Shown piece after piece: positions 49,065-57,795 of a DNA stretch of 64,000 bases. Location of the stretch: positions 173,963-237,962 of the forward strand of contig NZ_JANAVF010000014.1 in assembly GCF_024213195.1 (NCBI RefSeq), in the 5' to 3' direction. Positions within the stretch are counted from its first letter, which is position 1. The number at the start of each line of letters is the position of its first letter. The notes beneath the pieces are model-generated. The model saw nothing but the letters and a program-made list of their open reading frames with translations. It had not been told where the DNA came from and did not search any database. A program made the position numbers and the translations under genes. Source of the stretch: Streptomyces sp. TBY4. GTDB taxonomy: Bacteria > Actinomycetota > Actinomycetes > Streptomycetales > Streptomycetaceae.

Positions 49065-49069
49065 ATCAC

Positions 49070-49258
49070 GTGGAGTACGAAGTCGGCACCGTCGTCACCC
49101 CGGCCCGTACCGGGCCCAACGGCCTCACCCACCTGCTCGGCGAGGTCTCCGGTCACGCCACGGATCCCTTCACCGGCTAGCGCCTGGTAGCCGTCACCTG
49201 GAGCGGCCTGAGCAAGCCGCAGTTCTACGACCTGGACGACGTGATCGAAGTGGACTGA
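49070..49258 (+). pseudogene. Small gene interrupted by in-frame TAG
   Basis: GTG at 49070 opens a frame (VEYEVGTVVTPARTGPNG ... ATDPFTG), stopped by TAG at 49178-49180, then continues in the same frame (RLVAVTWSGLSKPQFYDLDD...) to TGA at 49256. Codon bias is the same on both sides. A CAG-to-TAG change would explain it; amber readthrough is possible. Six nt after the preceding gene. Confidence 0.6.
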
Positions 49259-49265
49259 CACACGG

Positions 49266-49280
49266 AAAATAGGCCACTAC
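49266..49280 (+). repeat. 15-bp intergenic repeat, copy 2
   Basis: Identical to 48760-48774; followed by an AT-rich stretch and about 180 bp without a gene before 49462. Confidence 0.65.
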
Positions 49281-49461
49281 ACAAAATCGTGTTACGGTCC
49301 TGCACATCAGGCCACAGGCACGGCCCGATACCCACCCACCTCCGGACGGGCAGCGACACCCCGCGCCCAGCCCGCCCGGACCGGCTCGTCAGATACGAGC
49401 CACCCCCTCCGGCCGGGACCCGCCCCCACTGCGGGTCCCGGCCACACCCACGGAGAAGCAG

Positions 49462-49716
49462 ATGCCTACGACCACGACCTACGACGACCTCGAAGAGGCA
49501 CAGGCCATGGAGCAGTACGGGCACCCCCTCGCAGAACTCGTCAGCGAGCGGTACACCGTCGAAGACGTCCTCAAGGACCGGCACCGCCGGTCTAACCCCC
49601 GGCCGCCGGCACCCGTCTACACGCCGCAGCCGGACCCGAAGGCCGCCGAGCACTGCGCCGTCCTCGAGGCAGCGATATCGAACTGGACCTACCGGCCCAC
49701 CCCGAGCACGCTGTGA
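49462..49716 (+). CDS. Hypothetical protein
   Basis: 84 residues; GGAGAAGCAG before ATG. Acidic N-terminus (TTYDDLEEAQAMEQ), Pro-rich middle. Resembles small regulators/HTH-adaptors of Streptomyces elements but no firm family. Overlaps the nuclease gene by 4 nt (GTGA). Confidence 0.6.
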   Translation: MPTTTTYDDLEEAQAMEQYGHPLAELVSERYTVEDVLKDRHRRSNPRPPAPVYTPQPDPKAAEHCAVLEAAISNWTYRPTPSTL

Positions 49717-50033
49717 CCGAAGAGCAATTCCGCCGCCACGTGAGGGAGCTGGCTCAGCTCCGCGGCTGGACCCTCGCCTACCACACGCACAACTCGCAGC
49801 GAAGCGACGCCGGTTGGCCCGACGAGGTGTACGGGCACCCACTGACCCGCCGCACCCTGTTCGTCGAGCTGAAGACCGACACCGGCAAGGTTCGCCCCGC
49901 TCAACGCGAGTGGCTGACACACCTGGCGGCCTGCGGCTTCGAAGCCGCCCTGTGGCGACCACGCGACCTCGCGCTCATCGTCACCACTCTGGCGCCCAAC
50001 GGCCCGCGCGCCACCCTCCCCGACACATTCTGA
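49713..50033 (+). CDS. VRR-NUC-domain nuclease-like protein
   Basis: 106 residues, almost entirely the VRR-NUC endonuclease fold: HNSQRSDAGWPDEVYG (Asp/Gly-Pro-Asp metal site), LFVELKTDTGKVRPAQREWL (catalytic Glu-x-Lys). Stand-alone VRR-NUC proteins occur in phages and elements and cut structured or single-stranded DNA. GTG start. Confidence 0.82.
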   Translation: MTEEQFRRHVRELAQLRGWTLAYHTHNSQRSDAGWPDEVYGHPLTRRTLFVELKTDTGKVRPAQREWLTHLAACGFEAALWRPRDLALIVTTLAPNGPRATLPDTF

Positions 50034-50048
50034 CCAGGAAGAGCACCC

Positions 50049-50156
50049 ATGGACCACGACCCCGATTCCGCCCCGGCCCCCGGCTCGACCTGGTGCAACT
50101 CCTGCGACAGCTGGTTCAACATCATCACCAACACCTGCCGCTGCAACAACCGCTGA
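50049..50156 (+). CDS. 35-residue Cys-rich mini-protein
   Basis: MDHDPDSAPAPGSTW then CNSC...CRC; four Cys form a likely zinc ribbon. AGGAAGAGCACCC before ATG. It lies between two operon genes with 12-15 nt spacing. Confidence 0.6.
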   Translation: MDHDPDSAPAPGSTWCNSCDSWFNIITNTCRCNNR

Positions 50157-50167
50157 GGGACAGCCTG

Positions 50168-50371
50168 ATGCCCAACACCTCTGCGGCCCCCCGAGGCCCC
50201 ATCCGCACCCGGCCGGCCCCTGTCCTTGCCCCCGCCGTGGAGCAGGCCCTCTCGGAGATCGCCGCGCTCGCCAACCGGCTGTGCGAGGACCTCTCCGACG
50301 GCCAGTGGGCTACGGCCGCCCGCATTCGCCAGCTCGCCGAGGCGCCCTACGTGAACGGAGTCACCCGCTGA
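50168..50371 (+). CDS. Hypothetical protein
   Basis: 67 residues; helical part VEQALSEIAALANRLCEDLS. Start ATG 50168 after GGGACAGCCTG. Stop overlaps the next start (TGATG). Unknown. Confidence 0.6.
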   Translation: MPNTSAAPRGPIRTRPAPVLAPAVEQALSEIAALANRLCEDLSDGQWATAARIRQLAEAPYVNGVTR

Positions 50372-50622
50372 TGCACGCCCGCTTCGAGCCCATGCCCTCC
50401 CGGAACTCGGACGCCGACACCGCCGCGAAGTCGCTGCGAAGCCGCCACGGCGAGTGGGCACACGTGGACGCACGCGACTCGACCAGCCGGGCGGCGAACC
50501 TCGCCTACCGCATCCGTGCCGGCCTGCACTCCTCGTTCCGCCCGGCAGGCGCCTACGAAGCGCGTTCCCAGGGCACACACGTCTGGGCGCGATACGTCGG
50601 CCACCGCACCAAGGCAACCTAG
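50371..50622 (+). CDS. Hypothetical protein
   Basis: 83 residues, basic: RNSDADTAAKSLRSRHGEW, AYRIRAGLHSSFRPAG. Similar small proteins with a GxW/AR pattern occur in Streptomyces elements. Last intact gene of the island; directly abuts a transposase remnant. Confidence 0.6.
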   Translation: MHARFEPMPSRNSDADTAAKSLRSRHGEWAHVDARDSTSRAANLAYRIRAGLHSSFRPAGAYEARSQGTHVWARYVGHRTKAT

Positions 50623-50724
50623 ACCCACGTCCTTGGCCACCGACGCATACGTGCCACCCAGGTTGGCGTGGTACAGCGCGACAGCATCGGCCTTGAACTC
50701 AGGCGAGTACTTCGGCGTCCCAAC
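50620..50724 (-). mobile_element. IS3-type transposase orfA remnant
   Basis: About 35 codons in frame: TPKYSPEFKADAVALYHANL, then TYASVAKDVGL. This is the N-terminus of IS3-family OrfA (usually about 100 residues); it loses similarity abruptly at the island side. Suggests deletion or insertion at this boundary. Confidence 0.75.
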
Positions 50725-50889
50725 GGGAACTCCTGTCCTATGGATCCTCACGATCCAATGATCAGGGTGTCCACGATCACGACTCTGCTGGCCAATTCAC
50801 ATGGCGAGGGCATCGGGTGGAAAATCATCCCCTACCGCCGTGCGACTGCACGTCGGTCGGCCGGAGCAATTCTCAATACCTGTGGATCG

Positions 50890-51375
50890 TCATGGCCGGC
50901 CCGGCTTCTGGTTCGCCTTCACCTGCGCTACGAAGGAGGCCGTTGCGCGCGGGTTCCGGAGCACGTGCAGTGTCGCGTCACCGGCCTGATCCGTGACCGC
51001 TTTCAGGAGGAGTGGCCGGCTCCGACGCCGCCATGACCATAGCCAGAGCCAGAAGTCGAACCGCTCCCGGGAGCGGCGCATCGCTCTCCAGGCGCAGCGC
51101 CAGAAGGAGAAGTCGAGCAGGACGATGGTGTCTGCTCGCCGGAGGCGGACGTCGAGGACGTCGTAGGGGCCGAGGTCGCCGTCCATGATCCACTGGTCCG
51201 CTTTGGAGAGTTCGCCTTGGACGGTGGCCCACTGCTCGGGGGGAGTCGCTTCAAGCCCCGGTCTCCAGAAGTGCTTGTCGAGCTCGATGACGGGAAGTCC
51301 GGTGACCTTGCCCAGGGTGGCTGCCAGTGTTGACTTCCCTGAGCCGCCACGGCCGAGGATCACGACACGCTCCAT
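50890..51375 (-). CDS. P-loop NTPase, topology-modulation/adenylate-kinase-like
   Basis: 161 residues: Walker A GRGGSGKST near the N-terminus, then IELDKHFWRPGLEATPPEQW and IMDGDLGPYDVLDVRL, DTIVLLDFSFWRCAWR. It matches FlaR/topology-modulation-like small kinases. Start ATG 51375, with the Walker A eight residues later. Substrate unknown. Confidence 0.78.
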   Translation of the reverse strand: MERVVILGRGGSGKSTLAATLGKVTGLPVIELDKHFWRPGLEATPPEQWATVQGELSKADQWIMDGDLGPYDVLDVRLRRADTIVLLDFSFWRCAWRAMRRSRERFDFWLWLWSWRRRSRPLLLKAVTDQAGDATLHVLRNPRATASFVAQVKANQKPGRP

Positions 51376-51428
51376 GGCCGCCATGCTGCCAGATCGGTTC
51401 CACCGGATCACGCACCGGCGTTCCGGGG

Positions 51429-51587
51429 TCATGCCGCATAGACGACATCGCGTTTGACGAGCTCGCCGCTCTTGAACCTTGCACCTGCGCGGACCAGGGG
51501 GACGAGGTGGGCTCCGGTGATCGCCCGCCAGCCGAGCGCCGCGTACGCGGTGCCCCTGTCCTCGGGGGGATGGGCAGGGGCACCGTC
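51429..51587 (-). pseudogene. Possible 3' gene fragment
   Basis: Frame ending at 51429 reads AYAALGWRAITGAHLVPLVR then FKSGELVKRDVVYAA. No start or upstream domain; looks like the C-terminus of a lost gene. Identity uncertain. Confidence 0.35.
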
Positions 51588-51589
51588 GT

Positions 51590-52807
51590 TCAGGAGGCGG
51601 CGAGTGCCTCGGTGGGTGGCAGGCGGGCGGCTCGGACGGCTGGGTAGAAGCCGGCGAGGCCGCCGATGAGGAGGGTGGCGCCGACTCCGCCGGCCATGGC
51701 CCAGGCAGGCACCACGGTGGGCCAGCCCTGGTAGGTGGCGTAGCCGGCGGTGACGCCGATGCCGAGGAGTACGCCGCCGGCCCCGCCGAGGGCGGACAGC
51801 AGCAGGGATTCGCATAGGAACTGGGTGCGGATCTGGCCGCGGGTGGCGCCCAGGGACCGGCGCAGGCCGATCTCCGCGCGGCGCTCGAGTACAGAGATGA
51901 CCATGGTGTTGGCCACGCCGACTCCGCCGACGAGCAGGGCGACGGCGCCGAGCCCCAGCAGCAGCCCGCTGAGGGTGTCGTCGGTTGCTTCTTTGGCGGC
52001 GAGCGCGTCGGAGGGCCGGGATACCTCGACGGAGCTGGGGTCTTCGGGGTTCGCGGTCGCTCCGAGGACGGCTTGTACGTCGGTGACGGCCTGGCCCTGC
52101 GCGCGGGTGTAGACGGTGGTCGGGTAGCCGTCGAAGTCGAGGTTCTTCTGGGCGGCTTCCCAGCCTACGAACGCTCCGGAGTCCAGCTCGGCGGCGAGTT
52201 CGTTGGGTTCGAGGATCCCGACGACAGTGAACCACTCGCCTCCCAGCCACACCTGGGTGTCGGGGTCCGCCTTGGAGACCGCCAACTGTTCGGCGGCCTT
52301 GGGGCCCAGGACAACGGCCGGGTACTTGCCGTTGGCGTCGTTGAGCCACTGTCCGGTGGCGACGTGTGAGCCCACGGTGGCGGGGAGGTCGGTGCGGGCC
52401 GCGTAGACGCCGATGCCGCCGGTCTCCTGCTTGGGTATGCGGTCGTTGCGGTAGACCTTGGCATCCGTCTTGCCGATAGCCGACACCGACTCCACGGCTC
52501 CGATCCTGGCAACCATGTCGACGGCATCGGCGGACAGGTGCGCGTCGCCTCCGCCGAAGGACTGGCCCGGGGAGACGGTGAGCAGGTTGGTGCCCAGTGC
52601 GTCCAGTTTGCGGTTCAGCTCTTCGCTGGAGGACGTGGAGATCCCGACGACGCCGATCATCGCGGCGATGCCGATGGCGATGCCGAGCGCGGAGAGGAAC
52701 ACCCGCATGGGGCGCGAGCGCAGGCCGGATCCGCCGACGCGCAGGACGTCGGAGGGGCTGAGGCGGGCCGCTTTCGGGCGGGGCCTGGGCGGTGCTGCTG
52801 TGGTCAT
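51590..52807 (-). CDS. MacB/FtsX-type ABC transporter permease
   Basis: 405 residues: one TM at about 35-60 (VFLSALGIAIGIAAMIGVVG), MacB periplasmic domain, then three C-terminal TMs with the coupling motif RRAEIGLRRSLGATRGQI. Overlaps the ATPase by 4 nt (ATGA). Third gene of lipoprotein-adaptor-ATPase-permease operon; adjacent two-component genes probably control it. Cargo unknown. Confidence 0.87.
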   Translation of the reverse strand: MTTAAPPRPRPKAARLSPSDVLRVGGSGLRSRPMRVFLSALGIAIGIAAMIGVVGISTSSSEELNRKLDALGTNLLTVSPGQSFGGGDAHLSADAVDMVARIGAVESVSAIGKTDAKVYRNDRIPKQETGGIGVYAARTDLPATVGSHVATGQWLNDANGKYPAVVLGPKAAEQLAVSKADPDTQVWLGGEWFTVVGILEPNELAAELDSGAFVGWEAAQKNLDFDGYPTTVYTRAQGQAVTDVQAVLGATANPEDPSSVEVSRPSDALAAKEATDDTLSGLLLGLGAVALLVGGVGVANTMVISVLERRAEIGLRRSLGATRGQIRTQFLCESLLLSALGGAGGVLLGIGVTAGYATYQGWPTVVPAWAMAGGVGATLLIGGLAGFYPAVRAARLPPTEALAAS

Positions 52808-53514
52808 GTCCCTGCCCTCTCGTAGGCGTGGTCCGGCAGGGCGGAGTCGTGTTCGATACGGCCGTCCTTGATGCGGACCTCGCGTGGCAGGGAGGCGGCG
52901 ATGTCGCGGTCGTGGGTGATGATCACGACGGTGGTGCCGGAGTCGTGCAGTTCGTGGAGGAGTTCCATGACGACCGCACCGGAGGTGGAGTCGAGTGCGC
53001 CCGTCGGCTCGTCGGCGAGCAGGAGGGGTGGATCACCGAGGACTGCGCGGGCGATGGCGACCCGCTGCTTCTCGCCACCGGACAGCTGGTGTGGTTCGTT
53101 GAACAGGCGGTGGCCCAGGCCCACCCGGCGAAGAGTCTGCTCGGCGAGCCTGCGCCGCTCGCCCCTTGGCTTGCCGCTGTAGAGGAGCCCGTCGGCGACA
53201 CTGTCCAATGCGGGGACGCCGGGGGCGAGGTGGAACTGCTGGAACACGAACCCGATGGTGGCGGCGCGCAGTGCGGAAAGTTCGCGGTCGCTGAGGTCGG
53301 TGATGTCGTGGCCGTCGATGGCCACGGTTCCGGTGGTCGGCAGGCTGAGTGTTCCGATGATGTTGAGCATCGTGGACTTGCCCGAGCCGGAAGGGCCGAC
53401 GACGGCCAGGAGTTCACCCCGCTGTACGACCAGGTCGGCTCCCGCGAGGGCCGCGACCTCCCCGTACGTCTTGGTGACGCCCCTCAGCTCAATGACCGGC
53501 GGGGCGGCGCTCAC
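52804..53514 (-). CDS. MacB-like ABC transporter ATPase
   Basis: 236 residues: Walker A GPSGSGKST, signature LSGGEKQR, Walker B LLLADEPTGALD, switch ITHD. GTGA overlap with the adaptor upstream. No N-terminal extension, in contrast to the ATPase at 7255. Confidence 0.92.
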   Translation of the reverse strand: MSAAPPVIELRGVTKTYGEVAALAGADLVVQRGELLAVVGPSGSGKSTMLNIIGTLSLPTTGTVAIDGHDITDLSDRELSALRAATIGFVFQQFHLAPGVPALDSVADGLLYSGKPRGERRRLAEQTLRRVGLGHRLFNEPHQLSGGEKQRVAIARAVLGDPPLLLADEPTGALDSTSGAVVMELLHELHDSGTTVVIITHDRDIAASLPREVRIKDGRIEHDSALPDHAYERAGT

Positions 53515-54764
53515 TTGGGAACCCCTACGACCAGGCCAGCGATGACTCCCTGACCGGACACCTCGACCAGCCCGCCGGCGAACATGCCGAGCTCGACCGG
53601 CAGGTATTCGATGCCCTTGGTGCCGACGGTCTCCAGTGCATAGCCGCCCTCGCGCAGCGCCACGAGGGCGTTGATGGGAACCGTCAGGACGTCCTTGCGA
53701 GTCTCGGCCTCGAAGGTGACGTCCACCGGCGCGGCCTGATAGCGGCCGAGCTTCGTCTGGTCCTTGATCTCAAGCTTCACGGGCAGCGTGGCGTCGGCGG
53801 AACTGGTACTGGATGTCCCGGCGCCGCCTGTACTGCCGGCGGCCGGCGCAGCGGTGGCCGCCGTGCCGACGTCCTTGACCGTGGCGTCGACCTTGGTGCC
53901 GTCGGGGAGCTTGATCGTGGTCTTGGTGCCGTCGTCCACCAGGTCCTCGAACTTCACTTCGAGGTCGACGGTGACGATGCGCTCCGTGCCGGACCAGGTG
54001 AGGATGTCCCCGGTGGGCGAGCCACCGCTAGTGGCCTTGACGTCGGCCACGCGCCGTTCCCCGGTGGCCACGACCGCGTCACCCGGAGCGACGGTGCCGC
54101 TCTCTTCGCGGCCGAGGTCCTCTTGCCACGCCTTGACGGCGGTGGCGGTGGCATCGGTGTACTCGTCGTCCACGGTGAAGCCCGTGTAGCCGAGGGCGGA
54201 GAGGTTCTCCTCCAGCAGCTTCACGTCCTTGCCCTCGCTGCCCGACTGGATCGTGCGGTACAGAGGTGTCGAGCCGTACAGCAGCGGCACCTTCCGTTCG
54301 TCGATGCTGTACACGGCTGCGCCGCGTTTGATCGTTTCGCCCTCCGCCGGCAGCCAGGTGAGCACGCCCGAACCGCTGCCGGCCGTGCTCTGGCCGCCCT
54401 GCGCCGTGCTGGAAGACGCGGAGCCACCCGAGGAGGAACTCCCGGAAGGCGGGGCCTGTACCGCGGTGGCGTCGCCGTAGCCGAGGTTTCCGTTCACGGT
54501 CTCGGTACGGGTCAGCGAGGTGGTCTCGACCTTGGCCGTCTTGGGCGGACCGGCCGGTGCCGCGGAGGTGCTCGTCTCGCTGTCACCGCCCAAGGCTCCG
54601 GTCGCGGCGGCGACGCCGGTCGCGGCGATGACCGCCACGCCGATAGCGATCAGCGAGGTACGCAGCGGGCGCTTCCTGCGACGACCGGCGTTCGGTGTCT
54701 GGCCGCCGTGCGTGTCTTCGGCAGCCGCGGCCGCCATGTTCTCGGTGCTTTGGTGCAGGGTCAC
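53511..54764 (-). CDS. Peptidoglycan-binding membrane-fusion adaptor
   Basis: 417 residues. One TM near 35-60 (LIAIGVAVIAATGVAAATGA), Ser/Gly linker, PG_binding_1 (SGSEGKDVKLLEENLSALGY), barrel domains with repeated DGTKV-type turns, and C-terminal HlyD-like strand region. GTG 54764 overlaps the lipoprotein stop (GTGA). Joins cell wall, membrane and permease of the exporter. Confidence 0.82.
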   Translation of the reverse strand: MTLHQSTENMAAAAAEDTHGGQTPNAGRRRKRPLRTSLIAIGVAVIAATGVAAATGALGGDSETSTSAAPAGPPKTAKVETTSLTRTETVNGNLGYGDATAVQAPPSGSSSSGGSASSSTAQGGQSTAGSGSGVLTWLPAEGETIKRGAAVYSIDERKVPLLYGSTPLYRTIQSGSEGKDVKLLEENLSALGYTGFTVDDEYTDATATAVKAWQEDLGREESGTVAPGDAVVATGERRVADVKATSGGSPTGDILTWSGTERIVTVDLEVKFEDLVDDGTKTTIKLPDGTKVDATVKDVGTAATAAPAAGSTGGAGTSSTSSADATLPVKLEIKDQTKLGRYQAAPVDVTFEAETRKDVLTVPINALVALREGGYALETVGTKGIEYLPVELGMFAGGLVEVSGQGVIAGLVVGVPK

Positions 54765-55315
54765 TGCTGGCCCCCCATCATGCCGCCGAGGAACTCGCGG
54801 CACTCACCCATGGCGTCCTGGAAGTTGGGATCACTCATGTTCATGGACTCCCGGTCGAGGCCCTCGGGGCCGGGGTCGTCCATGTCGACGCCGTTCTCGC
54901 GCATGCAGGCGGCGAACTTCTTCATGTTCTCCAGCTGCGCGGCGTCCGGGGCACCCTGGTTGGCGCCGCGGTCCTTCATCGCCTGCGGTGCCTTGTCACG
55001 GCACGCCTCCATCGCCTTGCGCAGGGCGTCGCTGTTGGCACCTCCGCCCATGACGGACTGCAGGTTCAGCTTGCCCGTCTCCGGGTCGGGGTCCTCCATG
55101 TCGACGCCGTTCTCGCGCATGCAGCCGACGAACGCCTGCGACTGCTCGGCCTCGCTCTTCGCCGAGCCGCCTCCACCCGCGGCAGCGCCCTCACCGCTGA
55201 CGGAGGCCACCTTCGAGCTGCCGCTGTCGGAGCCGCCGCAACCCGTCAACAAGCCGGCCGCCACGAGCCCGGCGGCCGGTAGCGCCAGCGCCCGCACCCT
55301 GAGTGCTCCTCGCAT
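54761..55315 (-). CDS. Secreted lipoprotein with duplicated CMRENGVDM motif
   Basis: 184 residues. Signal peptide with lipobox LLTGC. The mature protein has two copies of CMRENGVDM(E/D)DP(D/G)PE, each preceded by a phenylalanine-containing helix and followed by Cys (C..DKAPQAM, CREFLGG), so about four structural Cys. Such duplicated Cys lipoproteins head actinobacterial MacB-like operons; binding role unproven. Confidence 0.8.
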   Translation of the reverse strand: MRGALRVRALALPAAGLVAAGLLTGCGGSDSGSSKVASVSGEGAAAGGGGSAKSEAEQSQAFVGCMRENGVDMEDPDPETGKLNLQSVMGGGANSDALRKAMEACRDKAPQAMKDRGANQGAPDAAQLENMKKFAACMRENGVDMDDPGPEGLDRESMNMSDPNFQDAMGECREFLGGMMGGQQ

Positions 55316-55448
55316 CCTCACCACTCCCTTGAATCCGAATGCCGCTGACCACCACGTGGTCTGCGGTCCGTACAAAGGGCGATGCTGGCAGCACAGGATC
55401 AGCGGACCCTGGGCCCAACCTCAAAGCCACCTGGGAATCCCGAACGAT

Positions 55449-56960
55449 TCACAACAGAGGGAGCCCCACGCGGAACGTCGCACCCGTCCCCGGGCGCTGC
55501 GCGGCTAGATCGAGACGGCCGCCATGGGCTGCGACGATGGCGGCGGCGATGGACAGGCCCAGGCCCGCGCCGCCCCCGGAGCGTGCTGGATCGGCGCGGT
55601 AGAGGCGCTCGAACACGTACGGGGCATCACGGGGCGGGACGCCCGGACCTGTGTCGGCGACCTCGATGACCGCGGCAGGCCGGTCGGCGGGCAGCAGGGT
55701 GCCCGAGGCTGCTACGGCGGGTCCGAGAGCGTTGGGCCGCCGCGGTCCGAGGCGGATCGTGATCACTGCGCTGGGTGGCGTGTGGCGGTCGGCGTTGGCC
55801 AGCAGGTTGCCGAGCACCTGGCGCAGTTGCAGTGGATCACCGATGACGACCATGGGTTCGATCAGGCCCCCCGACTCGTCAAGGTCCACGATCCGCACGA
55901 CCCGGCTGGTGGAGCGGGCGTGCAGAGCGCGTGCCACGTCCACGGTGAGTTCCAGGAGGTCGACGGGGAGCTGCTGCGGGACGCGCTGCTCGTCGAGCCG
56001 GGCAAGCATGAGCAGGTCCTCCACCAGCACTCCCATCCGGGCGGCTTCGGCCTCGATGCGCCGCATCGCGTCCACAGGGTCTCCGCCGCGTCGATAGAGC
56101 TCGGCGAAGCCGCGGATCGAGGTCAGCGGGGTGCGCAGTTCGTGGGAGGCGTCCGCGAGGAAGCGGCGCAGTTTCAGCTCGGACGCCGCGCGGGCGCCCA
56201 TCTCGTGCTCCACACGGCCGAGCATCGCGTTCATCGCCCCGCCCAGCCGGCCCGGCTCGGTATGCGGATCCGTGTCTGCCACGCGCTGCGACAGGTCCCC
56301 CGCCGCGATGAACCCGGCGGTGGCCTCCATCCGGGTCAGCGGGCGCAGTCCCACACGGACCAGGAACGTGGCCCCGACGCCCAGCAGCGCGAGCGCGCCC
56401 GCCACGACGGCCGCGTCGATCAGCAACAGCCGGTCCGTGGTCTCCTCCACCTGGGCCAGCGAGACGGCCGTGACGATGAACCCGCCGTCATCAAGGCCGG
56501 GGGTGGGCTCCACCACCTTGACTACGACCCGCCAGCCGGAACCGCCTCCCTTGCCCGGGACCGTGAACGGGGCACCCGAATACTCGGCCAGTTCAGCGGC
56601 CGCCGGCAGGGCAGGGCCGGGTTCACGCGCCTCCTCGGGGTACACGGCGCGCACGCCGCTCTGCCCATACACGTAGATCCGTGAATCGTCTCCGAAGACC
56701 CCGGACAGGAACGAGTCACCCGGAACCCTCGCGGACTGCTCCTCCGCCGGGCGATCGCCGAGGCTGCGCACCAGCCGCTGCTGCTGTCCCCCCATTCCGG
56801 GTATCGCCAGCTGCCGGTCGACACGGTCGATGAGATAGGAGCGCAGCAGGATCACCCCTGCCGTGTTGGCGCCGATGAGGGCTAGAGCCGTCAGGGCGGC
56901 GCTGACCACGACGAGGCGCGAGCGCAGCGTCCAGTGGCGCCACCGCCGAAGGCGGGGCAT
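55449..56960 (-). CDS. OmpR-type sensor histidine kinase
   Basis: 503 residues: two TMs (about 15-40, 170-195) around an extracellular sensor, HAMP, HisKA box DASHELRTPLTSIRGFAE, N box LGNLLANADRHTPP and G1 DTGPGVPPRDAPYVFERLYR. TGATG overlap with the response regulator upstream. Probably regulates the adjacent exporter operon. Confidence 0.93.
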   Translation of the reverse strand: MPRLRRWRHWTLRSRLVVVSAALTALALIGANTAGVILLRSYLIDRVDRQLAIPGMGGQQQRLVRSLGDRPAEEQSARVPGDSFLSGVFGDDSRIYVYGQSGVRAVYPEEAREPGPALPAAAELAEYSGAPFTVPGKGGGSGWRVVVKVVEPTPGLDDGGFIVTAVSLAQVEETTDRLLLIDAAVVAGALALLGVGATFLVRVGLRPLTRMEATAGFIAAGDLSQRVADTDPHTEPGRLGGAMNAMLGRVEHEMGARAASELKLRRFLADASHELRTPLTSIRGFAELYRRGGDPVDAMRRIEAEAARMGVLVEDLLMLARLDEQRVPQQLPVDLLELTVDVARALHARSTSRVVRIVDLDESGGLIEPMVVIGDPLQLRQVLGNLLANADRHTPPSAVITIRLGPRRPNALGPAVAASGTLLPADRPAAVIEVADTGPGVPPRDAPYVFERLYRADPARSGGGAGLGLSIAAAIVAAHGGRLDLAAQRPGTGATFRVGLPLL

Positions 56961-57688
56961 CAGCGTTCCCCGTGGGGCAGCCGCAGCGTGTACCCGACAC
57001 CGCGGACGGTGTGGATGAGCCGGGGACCGGTGGTGTCGAGCTTCTTGCGCAGGTAGTAGACGTAGGACTCAACTATCCGGCTGTCCCCGCCGAAGTCGTA
57101 GGACCACACCCGGTCCAGGATCTGGGCCTTGCCGATGACCCGGCCCGGGTGCTCCAGCAGGAAGCGCAGCAGGTTGAACTCGGTCGGGGACAGCTCGATG
57201 CGCCGGCCGGCCCTGCGTACCTCGTGCCGGTCCTCATCGAGCTCCAGGTCCGCGTAGCGCAGCACCGCATCAGGTACATCCTGGGGGTGCGCTCCTGTGG
57301 CGGCCCCGGTCCGGCGCAGAATCGCACGGATCCGCAGGACCACCTCCTCCAAGCTGAACGGCTTCGTCACGTAGTCGTCCCCACCGGCCGTCAGCCCGCG
57401 GATACGGTCGCCCATCGAGTCCCGGGCCGTCAGGAACAGAACCGGAACATCGCGCCCGGCCGCCCGCAGCCTGGCCGCAACCTCGAAACCGTCGAGATCG
57501 GGAAGCATCACATCCAGCACGATGAGACCCGGCCGCGTATCCTCCGCGGCCGTCAGGGCTTCGAAGCCGGTCGCCGCCGCGACGACGTCGAAGCCGACCA
57601 AACGCAACGTCTGGGAGAGAAGATCACGGATGTTCGGCTCATCGTCGACGACGAGAACGGTGGTCGCGGCCGGTGCGGAATCAGTCAT
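56960..57688 (-). CDS. OmpR-family response regulator
   Basis: 242 residues: receiver domain with acidic pocket VVDDEPN and phospho-acceptor Asp in LIVLDVMLPDLDG, Lys in VTKPF; winged helix from about 140 (ELSPTEFNLLRFLLEHPGRV, YVYYLRKKLD). Partner of the histidine kinase. Confidence 0.95.
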   Translation of the reverse strand: MTDSAPAATTVLVVDDEPNIRDLLSQTLRLVGFDVVAAATGFEALTAAEDTRPGLIVLDVMLPDLDGFEVAARLRAAGRDVPVLFLTARDSMGDRIRGLTAGGDDYVTKPFSLEEVVLRIRAILRRTGAATGAHPQDVPDAVLRYADLELDEDRHEVRRAGRRIELSPTEFNLLRFLLEHPGRVIGKAQILDRVWSYDFGGDSRIVESYVYYLRKKLDTTGPRLIHTVRGVGYTLRLPHGER

Positions 57689-57795
57689 GGCTTCATCCGT
57701 ATCGCACCAACCTCAAAGCCAGCTGAGAACAACCTTCACGTCGCGCCAGAACGATCCGCACATACCAGCCGACCAGCTGACCAGGGCGGTGATGG

